A stretch of DNA of 64,000 bases from the NCBI RefSeq assembly GCF_032164335.1, contig NZ_CP134152.1:806001-870000 (forward strand), given 5' to 3'. Made by a program: the position numbers and the translations under genes. Each line of letters starts with the position of its first letter. Position 1 is the first letter of the stretch. The notes beneath the pieces were generated by a model. The model was not told the origin of the DNA. It searched no databases and was given only the letters and a program-made list of their open reading frames with translations. The DNA is from Winslowiella toletana (GTDB lineage: Bacteria > Pseudomonadota > Gammaproteobacteria > Enterobacterales > Enterobacteriaceae). Positions 9,162 to 19,150 of the stretch are shown one piece after another.

Positions 9162-10191
9162 AATCGATCCGCTTTATCCCAGCGAGATTTGTTATCACAG
9201 CCCGCTGACGGCGAAATCCGTCGCGGACGGTGTGATTTCTCAGCGGGTTGTGCCCTTTAGCGGGCTGTCGAACCGGCAGAACTTTTTTGAGGTGCTGCGG
9301 CGAATCGAACGTGACAGCGCGATGCCAGTCCGTCTGGGGGATGTGAATCAGCGGGCTTATCTGGATTTACGCATTATCCAGCCTGCGGATATGTCTTTCG
9401 CTACCCGCGAGGTGGTTGATATCAGCCACGCGCGGCAGGATAACCATCCGACGCAAATATTCATTATCTGTCGCCATTTCGGCTTATTTGCCCCTTACGG
9501 GCCGTTACCGATTCATATTACCGAGCATGCGCGACAAGAGTTGCTGGTGCAGCGCAGTGGCGCATTCGAGGCGTTTATTAACATCCTCAGCCAGCGGCTG
9601 GCGCTATTTCACTACCGCGCCTGGGCGCAACTGAATGTCGCGATAGGGCATGAAAAGCCATCGCTGAATTCGTTTTTGCTGCACCTGAAACAGCTGGGCG
9701 GATTAAGTGAAATTCTTGAGGTTGATCAGCATGTGCAGCGAGTGAGAAGCCGGTTTTGTGCCGCTTATCTACCAGGACGTCGCGGGCTAAATACATTGTG
9801 CCAGATCCTTAAGCACTATTTTGCCGTACCGATATCGCTGATACCCCGCCATGCCCGCTGGATTGATGATATGCAGGGCGAGGTGCATCAGCGTCTGGGC
9901 TACCTGGGAAAGACGCGGGTGGGAAAGCGTTTTTATGATGTTCAGCACCAGGTCAAGTTGGTGATTGGCCCGTTAACGTCACCCGAGTATATGGCGTTCC
10001 AGCGCGGCAGTCAGAAGCTGAAAGCATTAGTCGCTATCAGCCAGGATTATGTCGAACATCAGTTGTTGTTTGAGATCGACTTAATTATTGAAACCACACC
10101 TGAAATATCGGGATTGTTAGGCAAAGCTCGCTTGGGCAAGGATGGATGGCTTAAAGCGACTCGCGGCTATTTTATAAAAAATTTATGTTAG
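9151..10191 (+). CDS. tssG: T6SS baseplate protein TssG
   Basis: 346 aa from ATG 9151 (a second ATG follows at 9154). A longer reading from 9112 would run well into tssF and adds residues unlike the family, so it is rejected. Family signs: FFEVLRRIERDSAMPVRLG near the N-terminus, the FAPYGPLPIHITEHARQE motif, FHYRAWAQL, LCQILKHYFAVPISL, and KLVIGPLTSPEYMAFQRG. It partners TssF in the baseplate wedge. Confidence 0.93.
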   Translation: MMYRIDPLYPSEICYHSPLTAKSVADGVISQRVVPFSGLSNRQNFFEVLRRIERDSAMPVRLGDVNQRAYLDLRIIQPADMSFATREVVDISHARQDNHPTQIFIICRHFGLFAPYGPLPIHITEHARQELLVQRSGAFEAFINILSQRLALFHYRAWAQLNVAIGHEKPSLNSFLLHLKQLGGLSEILEVDQHVQRVRSRFCAAYLPGRRGLNTLCQILKHYFAVPISLIPRHARWIDDMQGEVHQRLGYLGKTRVGKRFYDVQHQVKLVIGPLTSPEYMAFQRGSQKLKALVAISQDYVEHQLLFEIDLIIETTPEISGLLGKARLGKDGWLKATRGYFIKNLC

Positions 10192-10206
10192 CGACAGGGG
10201 TTTGTT

Positions 10207-12780
10207 GTGTATCAACGTGAGAGACTTTTTTCCCGGCTGGGACATTATGCTTATCAGTCGGTGGTAAAAGCCACCAGGCTTTGCCGCACTTTTCGCCATG
10301 AAGATGTTGAATTAGAACACTGGTTAAAAACAGTTATCGACAGCAGTGAAGGGGATATTCCGCTGTTACTGGCGCATTACGACATCAATATTGCCAAACT
10401 GAACGAGCAACTGGATAAGGTTATTTGTCATATGCCGACCCGTACCCGTTCAGTGCAGGATATCTCTGCACGGCTGGAAGAAGCGGTAGAGCGCGGCTTA
10501 TTAATGAGTCAGATCGGTGACGACAGTACTTCAGTTCGCACCGCACATATTCTGCTCGGGATATTGCAGGATAAGGACCTGCAGCGCTGGCTGTATCGCC
10601 TGAGCAGCGAATTTGAACAAATCCCGACGCCGCAGGTGATGACGGAATTTAACGAATTAGTGGAAGGATCGTGCGAGCAAGGGGCAGTGACCTACTCGCA
10701 GGACGCGCGGATGCAGGATGGCGGCGATCAGGCTGGTGAGATCCTGACTAAATGGTGTAGTGATTTAACCCTCAGCGCACTGGAAGGTAAGATTGACCCG
10801 GTGGTCGCGCGTGATAGCGAGCTGCGCCAGGTGATTGATATTTTACTGCGTCGTCGTCAGAACAATCCAATTCTGGTTGGCGAAGCCGGTGTGGGTAAAA
10901 CGGCGGTAGTGGAGGCGCTGGCCAGTAAAATTGCTGCCGGTGATGTTCCCCCCTCGCTGAAAGGGGCGCGCTTACTGTCGTTAGATCTTGGGCGTATGCA
11001 GGCCGGATCCGGCGTACGCGGTGAGTTTGAATCGCGGCTTAAATCATTAATTGATGCCATAACTCAATCCAGTTCGCCGATTATTTTATTCTGTGATGAA
11101 GCGCATACGCTGGTCGGTGCTGGCGGACAGGCTGGAACGGGCGACGCCGTTAATTTACTCAAGCCGATGCTGGCGCGCGGGGCGCTGCGCATGATTGCCG
11201 CCACGACCTGGTCAGAATACAAACAGTTTATTGAGCCTGATGCGGCCTTAACGCGCCGTTTTCAACGGGTGCTGGTCGGCGAGCCGAAGGAGCAGGATGC
11301 CATCAGTATGCTGCGCGCCATTGCACCGGCACTTTCCCGTCATCATGGTGTGATTATCCGCGACGCGGCGATTCAGGCGGCGGTGCGCTTGTCTTTGCGC
11401 AACCTGCCTTCGCGCCAGTTGCCTGACAAAGCCATCAGTCTGTTAGATACCGCCTGTGCCAGGGTGTCATTAAGCTATCATGCTACTCCACAGCGTATGG
11501 AAATGCTCAACGCCACCATGAATATGCAGAATAGTGAAATTGGCGCACTGAACGCCGAAATTTCGTTGGGGGGTAATGTGCTGGAGCGGCTAAAGGGATT
11601 GCAGCTCAATGTGGCGTGTGCTGAAGCTGAGCTGAAACTTTTGTCGCTGCGCCGCGAGCGCGAGCAGCAGCTGGTGGCTGAACTTCAGGCGACAGAACCG
11701 AAGCAACCTGAGCAGATCCGCCAGTTGCTCGGTGAGCTGGAAGGCGTGCAAAATCAGGATCCGCTGGTCTATCCATGGGTGGATGAGCAGGTGGTGGCCG
11801 AAGTGCTGTCAGACTGGACCGGGATTCCCGGTGGACGCATGATTCAGGACGATTTAGATAATGCGCTGCAGCTGGAAAAACTGCTGGGAGCACGGGTGTT
11901 CGGCCAAAAAGTCGCGATGGCGGAAATCGCGCAGGCAGTTCGAATCAGTCGGGCAGGTATTCACCAGCCTGAACGTCCGCTGGGCGTGTTTTTGCTGGCT
12001 GGCCCGACCGGGACTGGCAAAACAGAAACCGCGATTGCGCTGGCGGAAGCGATGTATGCCGGTGCGCATAATCTGATTACCTTTAATATGAGTGAGTTTC
12101 AGGAATCTCATGCGGTATCGACGCTGCGTGGTGCACCTCCGGGTTATATCGGCTATGGCAAAGGCGGCAAACTCACCGAAGCGGTAAGGCGCAAACCTTA
12201 TTCCGTCATTCTGCTCGATGAGTTTGATAAGGCGCATCCCGATATTCACGATCTGTTTTATCAGGTATTTGATAAAGGCACGATGGAAGATGGTGAAGGG
12301 CGGCAGATCAGCTTCCGTCACTGCTTTATTCTTATCACTTGTAATCAGGGGGCTGAAGAGATTGAGCAGGCGATATTGCGTGAGCCAACTCTGCCGCTGG
12401 CACAACTGCGGCCACTGGTTTATGACGCTCTACAGCGTAAATTTGCCCCTGCATTACTGGCTCGTATCAATATTATTCCCTATTTACCATTGGGCGAGGA
12501 GGCGCTGGTACTGATAGCGCGTAAAAATCTCAGCAGTTTACAACGCCGACTGAAAAGTGAAATTAACGCTGAATTTGCCTTTGAGTCAGAAGTCGAACGC
12601 TGGGTAGCAAACCGGGTCGTCTCACACCCTAACAGCGGAAGGGCGGTTGAAGATCTGTTACGTCAGACGATATTGCCGGCTATGGGTAATGAAATTCTGC
12701 GTCGTAAAAAGAACGAAGAGGAAACCAATAATATTCATCTTATCGTTCAGGATGGTGAGCTCAGCATGGCTTTTGAGTAA
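10207..12780 (+). CDS. tssH: T6SS AAA+ ATPase TssH (ClpV)
   Basis: 857 aa from a GTG start with AGGGG 6 nt upstream. It has an N-terminal ClpN-like domain (about 10-160), then two AAA+ modules: Walker A GEAGVGKT at about residue 225 with a CDEAHTLVGAGG Walker B region, and Walker A GPTGTGKT at about residue 599 with LLDEFDKAHPD. Between them is the coiled-coil middle domain. ClpV extracts and unfolds contracted TssB/TssC sheath in the cytoplasm so that subunits can be reused. Both nucleotide sites look intact. Confidence 0.97.
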   Translation: MYQRERLFSRLGHYAYQSVVKATRLCRTFRHEDVELEHWLKTVIDSSEGDIPLLLAHYDINIAKLNEQLDKVICHMPTRTRSVQDISARLEEAVERGLLMSQIGDDSTSVRTAHILLGILQDKDLQRWLYRLSSEFEQIPTPQVMTEFNELVEGSCEQGAVTYSQDARMQDGGDQAGEILTKWCSDLTLSALEGKIDPVVARDSELRQVIDILLRRRQNNPILVGEAGVGKTAVVEALASKIAAGDVPPSLKGARLLSLDLGRMQAGSGVRGEFESRLKSLIDAITQSSSPIILFCDEAHTLVGAGGQAGTGDAVNLLKPMLARGALRMIAATTWSEYKQFIEPDAALTRRFQRVLVGEPKEQDAISMLRAIAPALSRHHGVIIRDAAIQAAVRLSLRNLPSRQLPDKAISLLDTACARVSLSYHATPQRMEMLNATMNMQNSEIGALNAEISLGGNVLERLKGLQLNVACAEAELKLLSLRREREQQLVAELQATEPKQPEQIRQLLGELEGVQNQDPLVYPWVDEQVVAEVLSDWTGIPGGRMIQDDLDNALQLEKLLGARVFGQKVAMAEIAQAVRISRAGIHQPERPLGVFLLAGPTGTGKTETAIALAEAMYAGAHNLITFNMSEFQESHAVSTLRGAPPGYIGYGKGGKLTEAVRRKPYSVILLDEFDKAHPDIHDLFYQVFDKGTMEDGEGRQISFRHCFILITCNQGAEEIEQAILREPTLPLAQLRPLVYDALQRKFAPALLARINIIPYLPLGEEALVLIARKNLSSLQRRLKSEINAEFAFESEVERWVANRVVSHPNSGRAVEDLLRQTILPAMGNEILRRKKNEEETNNIHLIVQDGELSMAFE

Positions 12781-12863
12781 CGGGCCTGAATATACCTGCC
12801 ATTCGCCAGATAATGATGTTGCCAGAGTCTGGAACATAGTTAATTTAAAAAAGGGAGTTTTTT

Positions 12864-15143
12864 ATGTCTCTTCCATTATCAGAGAGTAGTAAGGTTTTTA
12901 CTCTGGAAATAAAGAATGATTATCTGGCGGATGTACAGGCCTGGCCAATCAGCTTTACGACAAAAGAAGATATTTCGCACAATCAGGAATATGTTCTGGC
13001 ATTTGAATCGCCGTTACCTGATGTTGACCTTGATTCACTGCTGGGACAGGTGGTGCGGATTAAAATACGTTATATCAGCAATGTCTTACCTTTCGCGGTA
13101 ATAAGCGATTTTGATAGCTTCCGTCATCGTTATTACTATGCCTATGTTACCGCCGGTTATGATGATGGTCAGAACGGCAATAATTTTGTTTATAAACTTG
13201 AGCTGAGTACCTGGCTGTGGTTTTTGATGCAGAATCGCAATAGTCGTATCTTTCAGGAGAAAAGTGCGCCTGACGTCGTCAGGGATATTTTTTCTCGCTA
13301 TAACCAGATTGCCGATTTTAGCCTGGAGCTTGATGGCGACTATCCGCAGCGCGAATACTGCGCGCAATTTGGTGAAACCGACTTTACGTTCATTAGTCGG
13401 CTGCTGGAGGAAGAGGGGATCTGGTACTACTTCCGTCATCAGCAAGATAAACATGTCATGGTGATCACCGATCGGCAGGCGTTTGAAACCATGCCGGAAG
13501 GCTATGATGTAATTGACTTTATTCCTGATGATGAAGACGGCCGTGCAATTCGTGAAGGAATTCAGGAGCTTAAACGTTCGCGCAAGGTGCGACCGAATGA
13601 AATCGTGCTACGCGATTATGATTATTTGCATCCGAGCAATAATTTGCAGGCCGCTGTCGATGAGCCGGATGGTGGGCTGGATAACGTCCAGCTTGAATGG
13701 TACGACTATGCGGCGGGATATCAGGATACCCGTCGCGGCGAACATATTGCGCGTTTACGACTGGAAATGATGCAGAGCGATCGACAGCTACTGCGTGGTA
13801 AAAGCAGCGCTATGGGCATGGTTCCCGGCTATGCATTTCGGCTGATGGGGCATCCTGACAACGCGCGTAATCGCAATTATAAGCTGCTGGGCGTGCATTA
13901 CCGCTACCTGCAAGGTACGGCTGACAGCGGTAATGATATTTCCGCCAGCGGTGAGATTTCCTGCACCCTGACCACACTCAATGATGATGTTTCCTGGCGT
14001 CCGTTACTGAAAACCCGACCGCCGCGTGTCTCCGGCCTGCAAAGTGCCACCGTCGTGGGTACGCCAGACTCAGAGGTCTATACCGATCAGCATGCGCGTA
14101 TTCGCGTGCATTTCCACTGGGACCGCTATAAGAGTACCGAAGAGGACAGTTCCTGTTGGGTGCGGGTAGTGCAGGCCTGGGCCGGTAAAGGATGGGGAGT
14201 GGTTGCGATGCCGCGCGTCGGCCAGGAGGTGTTAATCACCTATGTTGACGGCAATCTTGATCGGCCATTGGTGACCGGCATTGTTTATAATGGCGAAAAC
14301 CCTCCGCCGTATAACTTGCCGCAGCAGATTGGCCACACGGGTATTGTCTCGCGTTCGTTGCAGCAGGGGCTGCCACAGAATGCCAGCCAGATTACGCTGG
14401 TGGATGACCGTGGCGGTGAGAAGGTTGTTATTCATGCTGAACGCGATATGCACACTTCGGTCGAACAAGATCAGTATAATATTATTGACCGCCACCGCTG
14501 GGAGTGGATCAAGGTCATTCATGGCAATCTGTATAATACCCATCTTTATTATACCAATATCCACTTTAGCGTAACCGGTTTAGGTGTTCATCTTACGGGT
14601 GTGCAAGCCGAAGCCAAAGGTATCCATACCGGTGTTACGATGGTGGACGTCCTGTTTACCGGCGCAAAAACGTCGTTCACCGCGCTGGATACCTCATTTA
14701 CCACCATCAGCACCCACTTTACCGGCATTGAAAAGAACTTTACCGGTCTGAAAGTCTCGTCGACCGGCATTGATAACCTGATGTTGGGTATCAGAAATAA
14801 AGTTGTGGTGATGGAAAATGACTTAACCGGTAATAAAAATAGCTTTATCGCATTTAATAATGAATTTGTTGGCATGGATAACTCTGCGGTGGTGAATCGT
14901 AATCAATTAATTGGGGTCGGAAACAGAATTGTCGGCGTCAATACCGAGCTTTGTGGCATCAATACCGTACGCACCGGTAATGCGCTTAATTTTACCGCCT
15001 CGGAGATTAATGTTACCGAGGCCAGAGTTGAGGAGTTCGGTAATTTGGTCACCAGCAGCAAATCACGTATTGAGAATAATGGCACTGTGGTTAACAGCAC
15101 TGATTTTGAAAACCGGACGGTTGGATTGTTGTTGATCAATTAA
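12864..15143 (+). CDS. vgrG: T6SS spike protein TssI (VgrG) with a long C-terminal heptad-repeat extension
   Basis: 759 aa. Residues 1 to about 370 are the gp27-like body (DFTFISRLLEEEGIWYYFRHQ is diagnostic). The gp5-like OB region begins near residue 404 (DQHARIRVHFHWDR, SCWVRVVQAWAGKGWG, MPRVGQEVLITYVDGNLDRP). From about residue 547 to the end the sequence falls into 30 consecutive seven-residue units without a gap, with a hydrophobic residue at unit positions 3 and 6 and often Thr-Gly between (for example TSFTALD, THFTGIE, KNFTGLK, NRIVGVN). This is probably the beta-helical needle, though classical gp5 needles repeat every eight residues. No toxin domain was recognised. It is followed by chaperone/adaptor-type genes and a PAAR-like tip protein. 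Confidence 0.93.
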   Translation: MSLPLSESSKVFTLEIKNDYLADVQAWPISFTTKEDISHNQEYVLAFESPLPDVDLDSLLGQVVRIKIRYISNVLPFAVISDFDSFRHRYYYAYVTAGYDDGQNGNNFVYKLELSTWLWFLMQNRNSRIFQEKSAPDVVRDIFSRYNQIADFSLELDGDYPQREYCAQFGETDFTFISRLLEEEGIWYYFRHQQDKHVMVITDRQAFETMPEGYDVIDFIPDDEDGRAIREGIQELKRSRKVRPNEIVLRDYDYLHPSNNLQAAVDEPDGGLDNVQLEWYDYAAGYQDTRRGEHIARLRLEMMQSDRQLLRGKSSAMGMVPGYAFRLMGHPDNARNRNYKLLGVHYRYLQGTADSGNDISASGEISCTLTTLNDDVSWRPLLKTRPPRVSGLQSATVVGTPDSEVYTDQHARIRVHFHWDRYKSTEEDSSCWVRVVQAWAGKGWGVVAMPRVGQEVLITYVDGNLDRPLVTGIVYNGENPPPYNLPQQIGHTGIVSRSLQQGLPQNASQITLVDDRGGEKVVIHAERDMHTSVEQDQYNIIDRHRWEWIKVIHGNLYNTHLYYTNIHFSVTGLGVHLTGVQAEAKGIHTGVTMVDVLFTGAKTSFTALDTSFTTISTHFTGIEKNFTGLKVSSTGIDNLMLGIRNKVVVMENDLTGNKNSFIAFNNEFVGMDNSAVVNRNQLIGVGNRIVGVNTELCGINTVRTGNALNFTASEINVTEARVEEFGNLVTSSKSRIENNGTVVNSTDFENRTVGLLLIN

Positions 15144-15152
15144 GGAATAAAA

Positions 15153-17387
15153 ATGCGGATTGTAAAACCTCAACAACTTATTTTTCTTAATGGACGATAC
15201 CAGCTTGCTCAGCAGAGTTATCTGGGTGTCAGTGTGGTGGCGGGAGTCTATTTATCAAAACCACAGCATTTTGCCAATGAGGCGGAAATTTGGGCGGGTT
15301 GGGAAAAAGCACCGCTGGCTAATCGAATCATGGATTTAGCTGAGCCAAAGCCGTTTGCTGAGTATTTGCTGGCGGGGCATGCCGCTACGGCTAAACCGGT
15401 GACATCACTGAATATCAGCGTGTCGGTCGGCGAATTGCAGCGGCGCTGGCGCGTACAGGGAGAAGCGAAGCTGTCCGCAATGCAGATCGCCCCTTTTACG
15501 CAGATGGCGCTGGATCATCAGCACAGTTATGGCGGCGAAGGATATGCGGAAAATCCGACCGGACGAGGGTTTCAGGATGGTCTCTCCCCACGTTTAATGA
15601 CGCTGGGTGCAGACGATCTACCACAGGTGAATTCACCGCTGGCCGCGCCGGGTCCGCTGCCGCAGCATTTCCTGCAGCGTAAACGTTATCTCGATCGCGT
15701 GGCGGGGGAAATGGCTGGAGAAGGCTACCTGAAGACCCTATTTCCCGGCTATCCGCAGCAACTTGACCGACAATATTTTCAGCTGGCGGCTCCAGCGCAA
15801 CGTTATCATCAGACGGAGTGGCCGGACGATGTACCGTTTGAACTGAAGGGTTTTCGTGCTGACGGTATGCAGATTCAGGGACATTTCCCTCGCGTGCGCG
15901 CCCGGGTGTTTTACAGCCTGAAACAGGCGGAGGCTCGCCTGATCCCCTTAAATATGGCGCGTAAAACCCTGTGGCTGTTACCGGACAGCGATTTGGGATT
16001 GCTGATATTTACCGCGGCCATTCCACTGGATTACTTAATGCAGGAGCCTGTAGCGACCATGGTCATTGGCTTAGATGCTGTCGATAATCCGCGTGACGAC
16101 CACCACTTTCGCGATGTGCTCGACAGACGGCTGGCAAAGGATGGCAGTGATTTCGAATTTCTCTACGATCCCGATTTGATGCCGAAAGGAATGGGTATGA
16201 ACGTGATTAATGCCCGTCAGCACAATCCTGACTCACTGCGTTATCGTGCCGGGCCACGGGAGGATTATCTGGCCTACTTTCTCGATATCCGTCAGAAACT
16301 CAATCAGCATCAGCAGCGTATGGCGCTAAAACAGGAGCCGGCGCTGGAAAAAATTCAGTGGGAGGTCTTTCCCCAGGTGAATCAGAAGAGCCTGAACCAG
16401 CTGCTGTCCGGTAGCGGTAGCCACTGGACTGAGGGAGAGATTTTTACCTGTCAGTCGGTAGAGCAACTAAATCCGGCCAATATGCGCTTTCAGCAATGCC
16501 AGTTTGTCGACTGCTCCTTCTCTGAGATGGTGCTGGATAAGTGTATTTTTGAATACTGTCAGTTTGAGAATTGCACCTTTTCCTCGGTGACATTTAAGCA
16601 TGTCACGCTGAATAAATGTCGCTTTACCGACGGACAATTCTCGCAGGGGAGCTTTAATAATGTTCAGCTTGAGCAGACCAGTTTCAGCCGACTGCGGGCC
16701 ATCGGCTTAGTCAGTCATAGCAGTCAATGGAAAAGCTGCCAGTTTGAAAAAGTCAGTCTGGAAGGTGCCGTGCTGAATCATAGCCTCTGGGATCACTGCA
16801 CTTTTGCTGAGACCGATCTTTCCCTGATCAAGCAACAGGACGGGATGATCACCGCGTCGATCTTTAATCGCTGCCAGCTGCGGCAGGCATATTTTATCAA
16901 CAGCCAACTGGATAGCGGATCGATTCTCGACAGCGACTGCCGTGGGCTGTCCTTTGCGCAGTGCAAAATTGACAGCACCACCATCCAGCAGGATTGCTGG
17001 CTGCCGGAGGCGAAATTCGAACACTCGGTGCTGAATCAGGTCGGGCTGCGTGGCGTGACGCTGGAAGGCAGTGAGTTTACCCGTTGCGTGGTGAGGGAAA
17101 CCAGTTTTGAGAGTGCCCAACTGGCTAATGCGCAGTTTATTTTATGCGATATGACCGGCGTAGGCCTGAAGGACGCCATGATGCAACATGCCCGATGGGA
17201 TCGATGCAGCCTGCAGCAGGCGATGCTTTACCATGCCGATATCAGAAATACGGTTTTTTATCGCTGTAACCTGGTGGCCGCGAATCTGTCGATGGTCATT
17301 CGCGATGTGGGGGAGCCTTTTTCAGAATGTTTACTGAGTGAGGTGACCTGGTATCCACTTTATCAGGCTGTGGAAGGGAAGGGATAA
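15153..17387 (+). CDS. DUF2169 domain protein with C-terminal pentapeptide repeats (T6SS cargo adaptor-like)
   Basis: 744 aa. The N-terminal half (about 1-310) resembles DUF2169 proteins, which act as adaptors or chaperones loading effectors or PAAR proteins on VgrG; the SVSVGELQRRWRVQG, AGEGYLKTLFPGYP and LWLLPDSDLGLLIFTAA segments support this. From about residue 430 to 735 it is a pentapeptide-repeat domain with the A(D/N)LXX-like pattern rich in Cys and Phe (for example CQFVDCSFSEM, CIFEYCQFENCTF), predicted to form a right-handed quadrilateral beta-helix. It starts 9 nt after vgrG. The direct partner is unknown; the fusion suggests a scaffold that holds a cargo protein against the VgrG tip. 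Confidence 0.75.
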   Translation: MRIVKPQQLIFLNGRYQLAQQSYLGVSVVAGVYLSKPQHFANEAEIWAGWEKAPLANRIMDLAEPKPFAEYLLAGHAATAKPVTSLNISVSVGELQRRWRVQGEAKLSAMQIAPFTQMALDHQHSYGGEGYAENPTGRGFQDGLSPRLMTLGADDLPQVNSPLAAPGPLPQHFLQRKRYLDRVAGEMAGEGYLKTLFPGYPQQLDRQYFQLAAPAQRYHQTEWPDDVPFELKGFRADGMQIQGHFPRVRARVFYSLKQAEARLIPLNMARKTLWLLPDSDLGLLIFTAAIPLDYLMQEPVATMVIGLDAVDNPRDDHHFRDVLDRRLAKDGSDFEFLYDPDLMPKGMGMNVINARQHNPDSLRYRAGPREDYLAYFLDIRQKLNQHQQRMALKQEPALEKIQWEVFPQVNQKSLNQLLSGSGSHWTEGEIFTCQSVEQLNPANMRFQQCQFVDCSFSEMVLDKCIFEYCQFENCTFSSVTFKHVTLNKCRFTDGQFSQGSFNNVQLEQTSFSRLRAIGLVSHSSQWKSCQFEKVSLEGAVLNHSLWDHCTFAETDLSLIKQQDGMITASIFNRCQLRQAYFINSQLDSGSILDSDCRGLSFAQCKIDSTTIQQDCWLPEAKFEHSVLNQVGLRGVTLEGSEFTRCVVRETSFESAQLANAQFILCDMTGVGLKDAMMQHARWDRCSLQQAMLYHADIRNTVFYRCNLVAANLSMVIRDVGEPFSECLLSEVTWYPLYQAVEGKG

Positions 17388-17390
17388 ACC

Positions 17391-18548
17391 GTGTCTGAGA
17401 GCAAGCAGCAAAGCGCATTAAGCAGAATGGTCAGTAAAGCGTCTTTTGAGATGAGCCAGTTCGATATTCCGCCAGCAGCGGAACAGAACGAAAAAAAGGA
17501 TTACCGGCATCGCCGAATTCAGGCAGTTGATAAAGCAGATTGCCGTTATATTGAATGTGATTTTTCAAATGCAACCATTGAAGCATGTAATTTCAGGAAA
17601 CTATATTTTGAGCGTTGTGTAATGGACAACGTTAAGGTTATCGCCTCTAATATCGATGAACTGACTTTTATTAATTGTAATATTAATCAGTTTATTATGC
17701 AGGATTGTCTGGCAAAGAACTTACGTTTTCAGCAGGGAGAATTACGCGCCTCTCACTGGCAGCGATGCTTAATCGAGGGCATGGTGCTGGAAAAAACGCA
17801 GATCGCCAAGATGAGAATCAGCGATGTACAGCTGGCTAATTGGGTGGCGCTCTCATTACCCGCTACGGATTTTACTGTCTCCGGCGGTAAATTTAAGGAC
17901 GCAAGCTGGTTCGCCAGCCGAATTGAGCAGGGGCGATGGCAGCAGGTTGAAATTCATCGCTTAGCGATGAGCCAGTGCGAGCTTGAGGATGTGGTATGGC
18001 AGGATATCAGCGGTGGACACGCAGTCTGGAACCAGTGTGAGTTAAGCCAGGTCGTGCTGAGTGGGCTTAGCCTGCCGGGCAGCAGTTTTTATCGTTCGCG
18101 CCTGACGCATTGCGATCTCAGTGGCAGTAATTTGGCCCACGGCGTATTTACCCGTTCACAGTTAAGCGATTGCCAGCTGTCTGGAGCCAATATGACGGCG
18201 TGCATGGCGGATAACGCGCAGTTTGTTCGCTGTAATTTCGTCGGGGCCACCATGGCAACTGCACAAATGGCGGGGTGTAGCCTGCAGCACTGTCGTGTAT
18301 CGGGCTGCGATCTTTCTCAGGCCGATTTGCGCGCGGCGGATGTATCGACCACGCCGTTACACGAGGCAGCGCAAACGGCCGGCGTTCGTTTGCATGGGGC
18401 AACGCTCGGGCCAGCCGAGCAGACTGTCGTCAAAGAAGAGCCGGTACTGACCACTGTCGATGCCTGGTATCAGTATTACCAGCCGGGGATTCCGTCAGAT
18501 TCACCGTTGTCATCGCAAGTGTTACCGGGAGGAAGCCGCAATGTCTAG
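17391..18548 (+). CDS. Pentapeptide-repeat protein in the T6SS cargo module
   Basis: 385 aa from a GTG start 3 nt after the previous stop. Residues about 40-320 are continuous pentapeptide repeats (CDFSNATIEACNF, CDLSGSNLAHGVFTRSQLSDCQLSGANM), forming a second predicted beta-helix after the one fused to DUF2169. The N-terminal 35 residues and the last 60 are non-repetitive. Such proteins occur with DUF2169/DUF3540/DUF4150 genes in other T6SS loci. Whether it is a structural partner, a chaperone or the secreted cargo cannot be decided from sequence. Its last 8 bases overlap the next gene. Confidence 0.75.
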   Translation: MSESKQQSALSRMVSKASFEMSQFDIPPAAEQNEKKDYRHRRIQAVDKADCRYIECDFSNATIEACNFRKLYFERCVMDNVKVIASNIDELTFINCNINQFIMQDCLAKNLRFQQGELRASHWQRCLIEGMVLEKTQIAKMRISDVQLANWVALSLPATDFTVSGGKFKDASWFASRIEQGRWQQVEIHRLAMSQCELEDVVWQDISGGHAVWNQCELSQVVLSGLSLPGSSFYRSRLTHCDLSGSNLAHGVFTRSQLSDCQLSGANMTACMADNAQFVRCNFVGATMATAQMAGCSLQHCRVSGCDLSQADLRAADVSTTPLHEAAQTAGVRLHGATLGPAEQTVVKEEPVLTTVDAWYQYYQPGIPSDSPLSSQVLPGGSRNV

Positions 18549-19146
18549 AAGATTATCCGCAGGTGCGCCATTAAGAAATCCTTTGCCGTTCAGAGATGAG
18601 CCACCGGCCTTTTGTGCGCTTCCTTCTGGTACTCAGGTGGTTGCTGAAATTAAAACTGATAATCAGGGCAAGCTGTATCTGGCTGCCTGGTCAAACTATG
18701 AATTGCAGGTTGCGGCCAGTTGTTTACTGAAACCGCTGGAAGGCGACCGTGTCAGAGCCACTCTCGATCAAAAAAGATTATATATCACCGATATTTTAGT
18801 GCGGCGGCAGGCAGGCGAGTGGATATTAAACAGCGGCGAGCATGCTTTACACATTATTGCGCCTCAGCTGATCTTAAACGGCGGCAAAAAAATAGTGCTG
18901 CAAGCGGAAAGTATCTCACTGCTATCACGGACCTCACGCTGGGTCGCCGAACGTATGGAGCAAATGACTAAACGGTGGTTTGTGCAGGCGGATGATGCTC
19001 ACCGTAAGATTAAATATAACGAAAGTATTGAAGCGGAAAATATCACTCACCACGCTGAAGAAATGATGACAGTAAAAGGACGCATGACTTCGATAAACGG
19101 CTCTGCCGTGGTGAAGGTCGAGGGTAGCCAGATCCATATGGGGTAA
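18541..19146 (+). CDS. DUF3540-type protein of the T6SS cargo module
   Basis: 201 aa from ATG 18541, chosen because GGGAGG sits just upstream; a longer in-frame reading from 18460 would overlap the preceding gene by 89 bases. The middle part has alternating beta sequence (GTQVVAEIKTDNQGKLYLAAW, RVRATLDQKRLYITDILVRR), and the C-terminal part (NGGKKIVLQAESISLLSRTSRWVAERMEQM) looks like a short beta-helix followed by helix. This layout matches DUF3540 proteins, found beside DUF2169 and DUF4150 genes and thought to take part in spike/cargo assembly. Function is otherwise unknown. Confidence 0.65.
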   Translation: MSRRLSAGAPLRNPLPFRDEPPAFCALPSGTQVVAEIKTDNQGKLYLAAWSNYELQVAASCLLKPLEGDRVRATLDQKRLYITDILVRRQAGEWILNSGEHALHIIAPQLILNGGKKIVLQAESISLLSRTSRWVAERMEQMTKRWFVQADDAHRKIKYNESIEAENITHHAEEMMTVKGRMTSINGSAVVKVEGSQIHMG

Positions 19147-19150
19147 GGAA

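Noticed and set aside
11854-12405. 183-codon - strand frame inside clpV
   Set aside because: Antisense to the second AAA+ module of an intact gene; Arg/Phe/His-rich shadow without start signals.
14502-15143. VgrG heptads as a coiled coil
   Set aside because: Although hydrophobic residues fall at positions 3 and 6, Gly at position 5, Thr at position 4 and many Asn and beta-branched residues are poor for helices; a beta-type solenoid is more likely.
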